In this document: positions 1 through 5,532 of the stretch, piece by piece
How the letters are laid out: each line of letters opens with the position of its first letter
How positions within the stretch are numbered: the stretch's first letter is position 1
From: Lachnospiraceae bacterium
Lineage (GTDB): Bacteria; Bacillota_A; Clostridia; Lachnospirales; Lachnospiraceae
Direction of reading: 5' to 3'
Assembly: GCA_024684065.1 (NCBI GenBank)
Contig: JAIKXO010000045.1
Coordinates: 1-8,153, forward strand
Length of the DNA stretch: 8,153 nt
Position numbers and translations under genes: made by a program
Notes under the pieces: model-generated
The model's input: the letters and a program-made list of their open reading frames with translations, nothing else
The model's database searches: none
What the model was told of the DNA's origin: nothing

Positions 1-2043
1 TTCGGGTGCGCCTCAGGGAAAAACGGGACGGGAGATCAGACGTCCATACACAAAGAAGGAGCCCCGGAGGCATTTGCGGTAAAAACCGTTCTCAGGGAAC
101 AGAACTTTGTTGATCCCGAAAAAGGTATAGGCGTATACGGAAGATATACGGAACTTATGGCGGAGGGCGAGGTGCCGGAAGCGTTTTTAAAGGTTCTTAT
201 CGAGGTGAACGATCGCGCGAAAAAAAGCGTCGAAACAAGAGCGGGACGTTTTCTCTCAGAAAACGGATACCCGCCCCTTTCGGAACTCTCCGATCTGACT
301 GACGGATACAGATACCGGAATGTTTCATATATCGTGAACGTGACCCGTGCCGACGGAAACCTGTTCAGTATCCTGGAGACAGGGATGGAAAACGGTATCG
401 GTGATTCAGAGGGGGCAGACAGGGTGCAAAGCGTCTCCTTTCACTCGTCCGTTTATGATACGCAAAGCGGCAGATCTCTTACGCTTAAGGATTTTATTAA
501 GGATCCGGAAAGCCTTTCGGAGCGGATTAACGAGGCTCTTTTAAACAAATACGCCTGTGAAGGGCTTTATGAAGGAGGGGAGATCCCCGCATGGACAGCC
601 GATTATCTCGGGCTTCGTTTTTATTTTGACGGGGCAATGATCCCGGAAGAGAAAAAACAGGAGAATGGGCTTTATTACAACAAGGCCGTTCATGTTTCCA
701 TTCCTTATGATAAACTTGGCGGTCCTTTTGCGGAGATTTCTTTAAAGACGCCCGAATGCTTCATCGCGCAGATAGAAAAGAACACGGAGTATGCTCTCCC
801 GTATGACAAAAGGGTTATCCGCGTCGAAAAGGCGGTGGATTCTTACGGATATGAAACATACCGTATTGTGATCCGGGATGGCGGGAGTGAGAAATACTGG
901 TGGCTCGAATATGCGGATGATGATTCGGATTATTATCTGATGCGCACAAAGGACGGATATTATTTTTACCGCCTTCAGGATACGCAGGATCGGGCGTTCG
1001 TTTACGATTTTGAAAGTCCCGACGGCGGTTTCGACCGTTTCGCGAATCAGAACGCCCAGTGCTTTGACTCGTTTTTGCATGAACTGTATCTGGCAGTTCC
1101 CTATGACCCGGAATGCGTCCATATGCGCGAAAGATCGCGGAGGTTTATGGAAGCGAAATCGGCTCTTAATACTGTCTATGCCCCGAATGGTCATTATTCC
1201 TTTATCCCGGAGCAGGGGCGCGGACGCACCTGGCTTCATTTTGCGCTTATCGATGACGTGCTTTTACTTGACAGTCACAATATCGGCTGCAGGCTGGTCC
1301 ATGAGATAAATGCGACCGGGCTTGATGATGCAGGGAAGGAGAACGGAAAGATACAGATCCCTGCAGGAGAGGTGCTCAGGTTTTTGCGTGTGGACGGTGA
1401 GAGCGAACTGTATTATTATATGTCGCCGCAGTATAACCTTTACAGCTCCGGGGCAAGGGACTACCGTTATGACTGCGCGCTGTCGGACGGAAGAGAGGTG
1501 CGTCTTGTTACCCGCTACGAAAACAGTTTTTTCGTGGACGGAATGTATTTAGACAGGATAGGAGAGCCCGTAACGCTCGGCGCAGTGCGGCATGAGGCGG
1601 TATCCGGGGAGCTTCCGGAACACTTTGTTGAGATAGGCGGTAAGAAATACAGGCTTATCCGGGATCTGTCGCTTAAGACGGAAGCCGGAGAGGAAATTGA
1701 TTTTGACGGGGACATCTGGTGGAAAGCAGAGAATTATACCGGAACATTTTCTTCGGAGGAAGAGGACGCGAAACTGGTCATCTTTGAAAACGGGGAAGTA
1801 AAATTTGATTATCAGGGCAGAACGTTTACCGGAAAGCTTCCGGAAAAAAGATATTATCTGTGCGATGTTGAGGTCTTTATGGAGGCAGGGTATGAGGATC
1901 GTACCTTCAGAATCATTGTGGAGGACAAGCTCCCTCCCCACGATCCTTCTTTCCGCATGATCCGTTTTTATTCAGAGGGGCTGCCTGCGACAAACGAGCC
2001 GTCAAAAGTACCTCCGATCGAAGTGGAGCTTTTGAGGGAATGA
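1..2043 (+). CDS. Large probable lipoprotein with RsiV/PdaC-like (DUF3298/DUF4163-type) domain, 5'-partial
   Basis: The frame is open from base 1 to TGA at 2041-2043, giving 680 visible residues, so the gene starts left of the window. The internal ATG at 157 is not needed as a start. The first visible residues, FGCASGKNGTG, look like the end of a lipobox (F-G-C) followed by a Gly/Ser/Asn linker, suggesting a lipid-anchored extracytoplasmic protein whose signal peptide lies just upstream. Visible residues about 102-247 match the pattern of the extracellular domain shared by RsiV-type anti-sigma factors and the deacetylase PdaC: a YRNVSY-type strand, a 'tGrsLTLKDf' segment, then 'FYFDG...' and 'VSIPYDKLG'. 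No polysaccharide deacetylase motif follows. The remainder is beta-rich and aromatic. The last 100 or so residues, from WWKAENYTG, resemble a small beta-barrel add-on. The gene converges on the zinc-ribbon operon. The domain call rests on remembered patterns; function is unknown, with envelope sensing or binding the likeliest role. Confidence 0.7.
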   Translation, partial: FGCASGKNGTGDQTSIHKEGAPEAFAVKTVLREQNFVDPEKGIGVYGRYTELMAEGEVPEAFLKVLIEVNDRAKKSVETRAGRFLSENGYPPLSELSDLTDGYRYRNVSYIVNVTRADGNLFSILETGMENGIGDSEGADRVQSVSFHSSVYDTQSGRSLTLKDFIKDPESLSERINEALLNKYACEGLYEGGEIPAWTADYLGLRFYFDGAMIPEEKKQENGLYYNKAVHVSIPYDKLGGPFAEISLKTPECFIAQIEKNTEYALPYDKRVIRVEKAVDSYGYETYRIVIRDGGSEKYWWLEYADDDSDYYLMRTKDGYYFYRLQDTQDRAFVYDFESPDGGFDRFANQNAQCFDSFLHELYLAVPYDPECVHMRERSRRFMEAKSALNTVYAPNGHYSFIPEQGRGRTWLHFALIDDVLLLDSHNIGCRLVHEINATGLDDAGKENGKIQIPAGEVLRFLRVDGESELYYYMSPQYNLYSSGARDYRYDCALSDGREVRLVTRYENSFFVDGMYLDRIGEPVTLGAVRHEAVSGELPEHFVEIGGKKYRLIRDLSLKTEAGEEIDFDGDIWWKAENYTGTFSSEEEDAKLVIFENGEVKFDYQGRTFTGKLPEKRYYLCDVEVFMEAGYEDRTFRIIVEDKLPPHDPSFRMIRFYSEGLPATNEPSKVPPIEVELLRE

Positions 2044-2054
2044 AATATCGGTGC

Positions 2055-2095
2055 AGTTTGTGCCTAAGCGCACGATTTGCTTCGCAAATCGGCGC
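2055..2095. repeat. Repeat unit, copy 1, with hairpin A
   Basis: This stretch matches 2146-2186 at 39 of 41 positions, with differences at 2059 and 2065. Its core is a near-perfect hairpin at 2068-2095: GCGC, a bulged A, CGATTTGC, loop TTC, GCAAATCG, GCGC. The left end (2056-2064) matches the right arm of hairpin C at 8 of 9 bases, so copy 1 looks like the whole hairpin C + hairpin A unit with part of C lost. There is no T-run after the stem on either strand, so it is not a standard intrinsic terminator. Confidence 0.85.
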
Positions 2096-2106
2096 AGTCA
2101 GGAAAT

Positions 2107-2133
2107 GATCCGGTCTGTAAAACAGACCGGATC
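2107..2133. repeat. Hairpin B, dispersed repeat family
   Basis: A perfect 12-bp inverted repeat, GATCCGGTCTGT / ACAGACCGGATC, with loop AAA. The 19-base stretch CAGGAAATGATCCGGTCTG (2099-2117), which includes the left arm and its flank, recurs exactly at 5414-5432. A diverged copy lies at 4178-4203. Such intergenic palindromes are typical of REP-like elements. A role in blocking readthrough between the two convergent genes or protecting mRNA 3' ends is possible but not shown. Confidence 0.85.
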
Positions 2134-2155
2134 GGCACGAACTGAAGTTCGTGCC
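2134..2155. repeat. Hairpin C
   Basis: A perfect inverted repeat, GGCACGAACT / AGTTCGTGCC, separated by GA (equally a 9-bp stem with a TGAA tetraloop). It directly abuts hairpin B on the left and is separated from hairpin D by three bases. A decayed right arm of the same hairpin is found at 2056-2064. Confidence 0.85.
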
Positions 2156-2186
2156 AAAGCGCACGATTTGCTTCGCAAATCGGCGC
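2146..2186. repeat. Repeat unit, copy 2, with hairpin D
   Basis: Second copy of the 41-bp unit, offset by 91 bp. The hairpin core at 2159-2186 is identical, base for base, to 2068-2095. It ends three bases beyond the stop codon of the leftward gene whose last codon is at 2190-2192, so the structure would form at the very 3' end of that coding sequence in the mRNA. Confidence 0.85.
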
Positions 2187-2189
2187 GGT

Positions 2190-2600
2190 TCAGTTAAGAA
2201 ATTCGTCGATGCGGTCCGCGAGGTATTCGTACTGCCCGAGAGCCTGTCTGGAAGCATCCGCCTTTTCCTGATATTCTTTTGCGTCCAGGGTCCTGCCTGC
2301 CTTTTCGTATCCGTAAAGATTAAAGGCGGCTTCATAATAATCCGCGGCGGCAAAGGGCACCCGATAGGCATCGTTTTTTTCGGGATCTATCGAAAGAAAA
2401 CTGTTCATGTATCTGTCTTCAAGTACGGTGTCATAACTTTCCCTCTCCAGGCTGTAGAGCATGGACTGGGCGGGAACTACGGTATAATAACCGTGTTCTT
2501 TAGGCTCTGTAGTAAAAATGAGTGCCGTGATCATAACGAAAAGGATAATGGTGAGGATCACGATCACTATGTTTGAAAACACATTTTTTTTATCTGTCAT
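2190..2600 (-). CDS. Small single-pass membrane protein, third gene of the zinc-ribbon operon
   Basis: I prefer the ATG at 2600, giving 136 residues. It overlaps the end of the preceding gene by 11 bp and has AAAGGA eight bases upstream (read on the minus strand). An ATG at 2636 would extend the protein by 12 residues but lies deeper in the upstream gene. The protein has a short Lys-rich cytoplasmic tail (MTDKKN), one strongly hydrophobic segment at residues about 7-30, and an acidic, Tyr-rich outer domain of about 105 residues that looks helical. The segment rich in Ala and Tyr near residues 80-130 recalls a TPR-like pair of helices, but this is weak. Unlike the two upstream genes it has no zinc ribbon. 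The coupling implies a shared membrane complex or process. I do not recognise a named family. Confidence 0.75.
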   Translation of the reverse strand: MTDKKNVFSNIVIVILTIILFVMITALIFTTEPKEHGYYTVVPAQSMLYSLERESYDTVLEDRYMNSFLSIDPEKNDAYRVPFAAADYYEAAFNLYGYEKAGRTLDAKEYQEKADASRQALGQYEYLADRIDEFLN

Positions 2601-3351
2601 TATCCTCATCCTTTCCGTTTTCAAAGCCTTCCTCAAGCAAGACCTGCTTTTTTGCCTTGCTTAACTTATCAAACCCGTTCATATCCTCATCGCTTAAGTT
2701 AAAATATCCCTTTATCAGGGTTTCCACATGCGCGGACATGTCCTTTATGTAGGCTGTCACTCTTTCATTGTAATAATTCTTCTTCTCATAATCCGAAGCC
2801 GGTTCCCTGGCGGAATAAATCCTGTCCACAGTGGACGCGATCCGTTCAAACGCTTCATCCCGTTCTATGTAGGAATCCTCATCCATCAGATAGTACATGT
2901 TTGTCACGAAGTTTTCATAATCCCCCGAAACGGTAAAGACCATATAATAATCGTCGAGGACATCACGGTAACGGAGCCTGTTTACCCTGCTGTAATAATC
3001 AAGGCCAAGGTAATCTCTTCTGTCCATAAATCCGTCAATCATTGCCCTGTACTCCTGCTCATTTGCCCGGATCATCTTCTCCTCCCTTGCATCTCTTATG
3101 TAAAATGAGTTTCCGAGCGCCACACCGGTTAATGTGATAAGAGCGACAAGTACGGCTATGACGGTTATCTTTACCGTAAAGGAGCTGAACCTGCGGCTGT
3201 TCGTAAGCACCTGCTGTTTTGTTGATGCGTAGTCGGCTTTGTACCTCCTCATGTCCTTATTATGCTGTCTTGCCATTTTGTTCTCAAGGCCGCAGAAGGG
3301 GCAGACAAGGTCCTCTATTCCCAGATTGTTTCCGCAATGCTCACACTTCAT
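2590..3351 (-). CDS. Zinc-ribbon single-pass membrane protein, second gene of operon
   Basis: The product is 253 residues. It opens with a zinc ribbon, C3-x2-C6-x10-C17-x2-C20, followed by a basic linker. One transmembrane helix spans residues about 58-80, and an outer domain of about 170 residues is rich in Tyr, Asp, Glu and Arg and probably helical. Zinc ribbons of this kind are common at the N-terminus of Firmicutes membrane proteins and would lie in the cytoplasm here. The start ATG overlaps the upstream stop as ATGA (3348-3351), with AGGAAGG nine bases upstream inside the preceding gene, so translation is coupled. It has the same domain order and the same cysteine spacing as its upstream neighbour but little obvious identity in the outer domain, suggesting an old duplication. 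The function is unknown. Confidence 0.85.
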   Translation of the reverse strand: MKCEHCGNNLGIEDLVCPFCGLENKMARQHNKDMRRYKADYASTKQQVLTNSRRFSSFTVKITVIAVLVALITLTGVALGNSFYIRDAREEKMIRANEQEYRAMIDGFMDRRDYLGLDYYSRVNRLRYRDVLDDYYMVFTVSGDYENFVTNMYYLMDEDSYIERDEAFERIASTVDRIYSAREPASDYEKKNYYNERVTAYIKDMSAHVETLIKGYFNLSDEDMNGFDKLSKAKKQVLLEEGFENGKDEDNDR

Positions 3352-4145
3352 ATGATCGATCCTTCCTGCTTTTTCTCTTTCGCAAGCCCGGTACAGGCTT
3401 CATAATCAAGATATCCGTATTCGGTGATAAGACTTCCGGCATACTCTTTCATGTCCTCATCACTGAACATGAGCCGGTTATGAAGTACATCCTCCATGAA
3501 TTCAAACTGTGGCTTAAGCTTTTCAAGCTCTTCTTCGGTAAGTCCCTCAAAGGCTGTCAGCTCCCCGGTGCCGGTATAATAATAGGTGCAGCAGTAAAAG
3601 AACACCATACCGGCCGTATAACCGTTCCAGCCGTTATCCTTCACACCTTCCAGCTCCGAAACCGTTTCCAGGTAATCATTATACAGCTCGACAAACAGGT
3701 AATGTTCATAACTGTCCACACTGTGTCCGAGGCTCTCAGAGCCGGTTACTGCCAGACAGAGCTCATCGTATTTACCCATCATATACAGTTTGTCAAACAT
3801 TTTAAATGCGTCCTGTTTCCAGGTCATTTCCTCAAGAATATCTTCTCCCGAGGTGATATCCTTTTGATATTCCTCCCTGCTGTTATATGAATAGACAAAA
3901 AAAATAACTGTCGATACAACGGCCAGTATTCCGACAGTGACCGCTATCAGCCTGAAGGTGTGCCGGAAATTTTCCCTGTAATACGATTCGGCTTCATCGT
4001 CAACCTCTCCGAGGCTTTTTTTGACCTCATAGAGGTTATCCATGTATTTTTTTTCGGCGTTTTTTTCGTTGATATATCCGCAGTACGGACATTGGGTGCT
4101 TTCAGTACCGATATCAGCACCGCAGTTAGGACACTTTTTATCCAT
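3348..4145 (-). CDS. Zinc-ribbon single-pass membrane protein, first gene of operon
   Basis: The product is 265 residues. The N-terminus has a clear zinc ribbon, C5-x2-C8-x10-C19-x2-C22 (MDKKCPNCGADIG then CPYCGYIN). A charged, probably helical linker follows (about 25-62), then one transmembrane helix (about 65-87) and an outer region of about 175 residues. The outer region is acidic and contains an aromatic stretch with two adjacent cysteines (FFYCCTYYY, near residue 180). An AGGGA Shine-Dalgarno lies eight bases before ATG. It leads a leftward operon of three overlapping genes and is separated from a divergent regulator by a 285-bp control region that contains a leftward promoter with an operator-like dyad. 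It may act as a membrane sensor or scaffold with its two partners. No named family was recognised. Confidence 0.85.
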   Translation of the reverse strand: MDKKCPNCGADIGTESTQCPYCGYINEKNAEKKYMDNLYEVKKSLGEVDDEAESYYRENFRHTFRLIAVTVGILAVVSTVIFFVYSYNSREEYQKDITSGEDILEEMTWKQDAFKMFDKLYMMGKYDELCLAVTGSESLGHSVDSYEHYLFVELYNDYLETVSELEGVKDNGWNGYTAGMVFFYCCTYYYTGTGELTAFEGLTEEELEKLKPQFEFMEDVLHNRLMFSDEDMKEYAGSLITEYGYLDYEACTGLAKEKKQEGSII

Positions 4146-4177
4146 AATTTAAGTCCCTGTTATATAAGTAAATGTTA

Positions 4178-4203
4178 CGGTCCGCAAAACAGATCGAACC
4201 GGC
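4178..4203. repeat. Diverged copy of hairpin B repeat
   Basis: Aligning this stretch with 2111-2136 (hairpin B without its first four bases) gives 21 of 26 identical bases, including the run AAAACAGA. The stem is degraded by the substitutions. It sits in the leader of the zinc-ribbon operon, next to a separate hairpin at 4198-4233. Confidence 0.55.
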
Positions 4204-4233
4204 GCAGACCGGTATTTAAGCTTAAGCGCCGGT
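4198..4233. repeat. Inverted repeat with nested palindrome
   Basis: Perfect 8-bp arms ACCGGCGC (4198-4205) and GCGCCGGT (4226-4233) flank a 20-base loop that contains the 10-bp palindrome TTAAGCTTAA (4216-4225) and the palindrome ACCGGT (4208-4213). If the leftward operon starts near 4294, this lies in its leader RNA of about 150 bases. It could be an mRNA structure; no T-run follows on the minus strand, so a terminator or attenuator is not supported. Confidence 0.5.
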
Positions 4234-4267
4234 ACGCTTCAGTTATCACTGTAGTGACCGGATCATT

Positions 4268-4277
4268 ATGATCAGCG
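4268..4277 (+). promoter_or_regulatory. Additional ATRRTCAGCG half-site
   Basis: ATGATCAGCG matches both halves of the dyad at 4293-4318 (ATAGTCAGCG and ATAATCAGCG). The cores of the three copies are about 20-21 bp apart, close to two helical turns each, which suits cooperative binding on one face of the DNA. It would lie just downstream of the leftward start site. Confidence 0.4.
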
Positions 4278-4292
4278 CCAACGATAAACTGA

Positions 4293-4318
4293 CGCTGACT
4301 ATTGTACCATAATCAGCG
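4293..4318. promoter_or_regulatory. Operator-like 26-bp dyad over the leftward promoter
   Basis: The half-sites CGCTGACTAT (4293-4302) and ATAATCAGCG (4309-4318) are inverted copies of one another, centred on GTAC at 4304-4307. Eleven of 13 base pairs across the dyad are symmetric. The dyad covers the -10 region of the leftward promoter, the usual position for a repressor site. The regulator is unknown. The HTH protein encoded at 4431 is a candidate by proximity only. Confidence 0.5.
4301..4309 (-). promoter_or_regulatory. Leftward extended -10 promoter for the zinc-ribbon operon
   Basis: On the minus strand this reads TGGTACAAT, an extended -10 element (TGn plus TACAAT, five of six consensus). 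The hexamer 17 bp upstream is poor (TTTCGT), which extended -10 promoters tolerate. The predicted start near 4294 gives a leader of about 150 bases to the ATG at 4145. Confidence 0.45.
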
Positions 4319-4378
4319 GAAAAACGAAATATCAAGCCATTTCGTTAATGAGTATAATATAGTTTGAATCACGCTGCA

Positions 4379-4407
4379 TTGACATATATGTACTGTCAGT
4401 ATATACT
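4379..4407 (+). promoter_or_regulatory. Strong promoter for HTH-flavoprotein operon
   Basis: A consensus -35 TTGACA (4379-4384), a 17-bp spacer, and -10 TATACT (4402-4407). Predicted start near 4414, only 17 bases before the ATG, which leaves room for the AGGAGG at 4418-4423. A second TATAAT at 4353-4358 has no matching -35 and is less likely. Confidence 0.75.
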
Positions 4408-4410
4408 GAC
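4395..4410. promoter_or_regulatory. 16-bp palindromic operator over the -10 of the HTH promoter
   Basis: GTCAGTATATACTGAC is a perfect 16-bp palindrome covering the end of the spacer and the whole -10 element. A second, overlapping inverted pair, TGACA (4380-4384) and TGTCA (4394-4398), together with the palindrome ACATATATGT (4382-4391), covers the -35 region. Placement directly before a gene for an HTH protein strongly suggests autorepression. Confidence 0.6.
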
Positions 4411-4430
4411 GATATACAGGAGGGCAGGTC

Positions 4431-4706
4431 ATGAATGCGATCAAGGAACTGAGAAACACTACACAGATGAGCCAGAACGGATTTGCGACATACCTTGGCA
4501 TTCCGGTTGCCAATATACAGCATTGGGAACAGGGGGTTACCACGCCTCCCAATTATCTTGTGGCTCTTATTTCACGTGTCATGAAAAATGACGGTTATAT
4601 CAGAAACGATCTGTCAACCGGTGAGATCGATGCGATCCGCAGGACAGAAGCAACACTTGGCATAGAAAAAATGCAGTCCGATGAAGAAGAAAGGAGCAGA
4701 AAATGA
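4431..4706 (+). CDS. Small HTH (XRE/Cro-like) transcriptional regulator
   Basis: The product is 91 residues. Residues about 3-50 follow the Cro/C1-type pattern: an N-terminal helix (IKELRNTTQMS), then the helix-turn-helix around residues 14-33 (SQNGFATYLGIPVANIQHWE), followed by the 'QGVTTPPNYLVALI' segment typical of Xre-type domains found alone or in HigA/MqsA-like antitoxins. The C-terminal 40 residues are charged, with no recognisable ligand domain. An AGGAGG at 4418-4423, seven bases before ATG, fixes the start. The stop codon overlaps the flavoprotein start as ATGA (4703-4706). No toxin-like partner is present. The palindrome over its promoter suggests it represses itself and the flavoprotein gene; what signal relieves this is not visible. 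Confidence 0.85.
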   Translation: MNAIKELRNTTQMSQNGFATYLGIPVANIQHWEQGVTTPPNYLVALISRVMKNDGYIRNDLSTGEIDAIRRTEATLGIEKMQSDEEERSRK

Positions 4707-5323
4707 AGGTACTGATTTTGAACGGAAGCCCCAGGGCAGACGGAAACACAACGATCGCTGTTAATGAGATGGTGGGGATCTTTAAGGAAGAAGGGGTGGA
4801 AACTGAAACCATTCAGCTTGGAAACCGGGACATACGCGGATGCATAGGCTGCGGAAGCTGTTTTAATACAGGGAAATGTGTTTTTGATGATATCGTCAAT
4901 GAGCTGGCAGTAAAGTTTGAGGAAGCGGATGGTCTGGTCATTGCGAGTCCGGTATATTATGCCTCCGCAAACGCAACACTTGTTGCCTGCCTTGACAGGC
5001 TGTTCTACAGCTCCGCTTTTGACAAGACAATGAAGGTCGGAGCAAGTGTAGTGGTGGCAAGAAGAGGCGGATGCTCCGCAACATTTGATGAACTTAACAA
5101 GTATTTCACGTTAAGCGGGATGCCGGTTGCCTCGAGCCAGTACTGGAACAGTGTCCACGGGAACGATAAAGGGCAGGCTAAGAAGGATCCGGAAGGGCTG
5201 CAGACCATGCGGGTGCTTGCGAGAAATATGACTTTCCTTATGAAGAGCATAGCGCTCGGCAAAGAGAAATACGGGCTTCCGGAAAAAGAAGAGCACGTAT
5301 GGACGCATTTTATAATGGAGTAG
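4703..5323 (+). CDS. NADPH-dependent FMN reductase / iron-sulfur flavoprotein (Isf-like)
   Basis: The product is 206 residues with a flavodoxin-like fold. The N-terminus MKVLILNGSPRADGNT is the phosphate-binding loop of the NADPH-dependent FMN reductase family, and SPVYY (82-86) is the second FMN-contact loop. Between them lies C47-x2-C50-x2-C53-x5-C59, which fits the compact cysteine motif (CX2CX2CX4-7C) that binds a 4Fe-4S cluster in archaeal and clostridial Isf proteins. ARRGGC (near 119) matches the loop that follows in this family. The likely role is cytoplasmic electron transfer or reduction of oxidants or quinone-like compounds; the exact substrate cannot be read from sequence. AAAGGAG six bases before the ATG and the ATGA overlap show coupling to the HTH gene. 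Length is normal for the family. No clear intrinsic terminator follows the TAG. Confidence 0.88.
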   Translation: MKVLILNGSPRADGNTTIAVNEMVGIFKEEGVETETIQLGNRDIRGCIGCGSCFNTGKCVFDDIVNELAVKFEEADGLVIASPVYYASANATLVACLDRLFYSSAFDKTMKVGASVVVARRGGCSATFDELNKYFTLSGMPVASSQYWNSVHGNDKGQAKKDPEGLQTMRVLARNMTFLMKSIALGKEKYGLPEKEEHVWTHFIME

Positions 5324-5372
5324 GATCTCTTTGATACCGGGACTGACCTTGCTTATCAGAGAAGGGTCAATA

Positions 5373-5401
5373 TTGATATTGAATCATGATTATTTTATAA
5401 T
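5373..5401 (+). promoter_or_regulatory. Near-consensus promoter for the GNAT-like gene
   Basis: -35 TTGATA (5373-5378), a 17-bp spacer, and a perfect -10 TATAAT (5396-5401). Predicted start near 5408, giving a leader of about 125 bases. Two 10-bp palindromes lie over it: TCAATATTGA (5367-5376) overlapping the -35, and AATCATGATT (5382-5391) in the spacer; either could be a regulator site, or both may reflect the local AT-richness. Confidence 0.65.
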
Positions 5402-5406
5402 AAACA

Positions 5407-5473
5407 GCAGGAACAGGAAATGATCCGGTCTGCCGGATTGCTCTGTGCTTTTTATGCGCTGATCCGTTCCTGC
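5407..5473 (+). repeat. Leader hairpin region containing a deleted copy of hairpin B
   Basis: Outer arms GCAGGAAC (5407-5414) and GTTCCTGC (5466-5473) are perfect complements. Inside, CAGGAAATGATCCGGTCTG (5414-5432) is identical to 2099-2117, and the following CCGGAT matches the other arm of hairpin B after loss of nine bases (TAAAACAGA). The shortened copy still forms a small hairpin, ATCCGG-TCTG-CCGGAT (5423-5438). If transcription starts near 5408, the whole structure is at the very 5' end of the leader RNA. Confidence 0.6.
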
Positions 5474-5532
5474 ATACGCTTTGACCGGCGTTTCCCAAAG
5501 TAAAAATACATGATACGGAGGAAATACTTCTC

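Noticed and set aside
742..1239. Leftward open frame of 165 codons inside the lipoprotein gene
   Set aside because: Shadow of the sense gene: no ribosome site seen, composition rich in Ile, Arg and Phe as expected for a reverse complement of an acidic, aromatic-rich protein.
2068..2186. Intrinsic terminators for the convergent genes
   Set aside because: The stems are strong, but none is followed by a run of T on either strand. A role in ending transcription cannot be excluded, but the sequence does not show the standard signal.
2055..2186. CRISPR array
   Set aside because: Only two copies of the unit, with an intervening hairpin that itself recurs elsewhere; no regular repeat-spacer pattern and no cas genes.
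2601..2636. Upstream ATG at 2636 as the start of the third operon gene
   Set aside because: It would overlap the previous gene by 47 bp. The ATG at 2600 has AAAGGA eight bases upstream and a short 11-bp overlap.
4159..4187. Leftward promoter TTGCGG-17-TATAAC just before the zinc-ribbon operon
   Set aside because: Good hexamers and spacing, but the start would fall about six bases before the ATG and exclude the AGGGA Shine-Dalgarno. The extended -10 at 4301-4309 fits better.
4431..4706. Antitoxin of a toxin-antitoxin pair
   Set aside because: The HTH resembles HigA/MqsA-type antitoxins, but the coupled partner is clearly a flavoprotein and no small toxin-like gene is adjacent.
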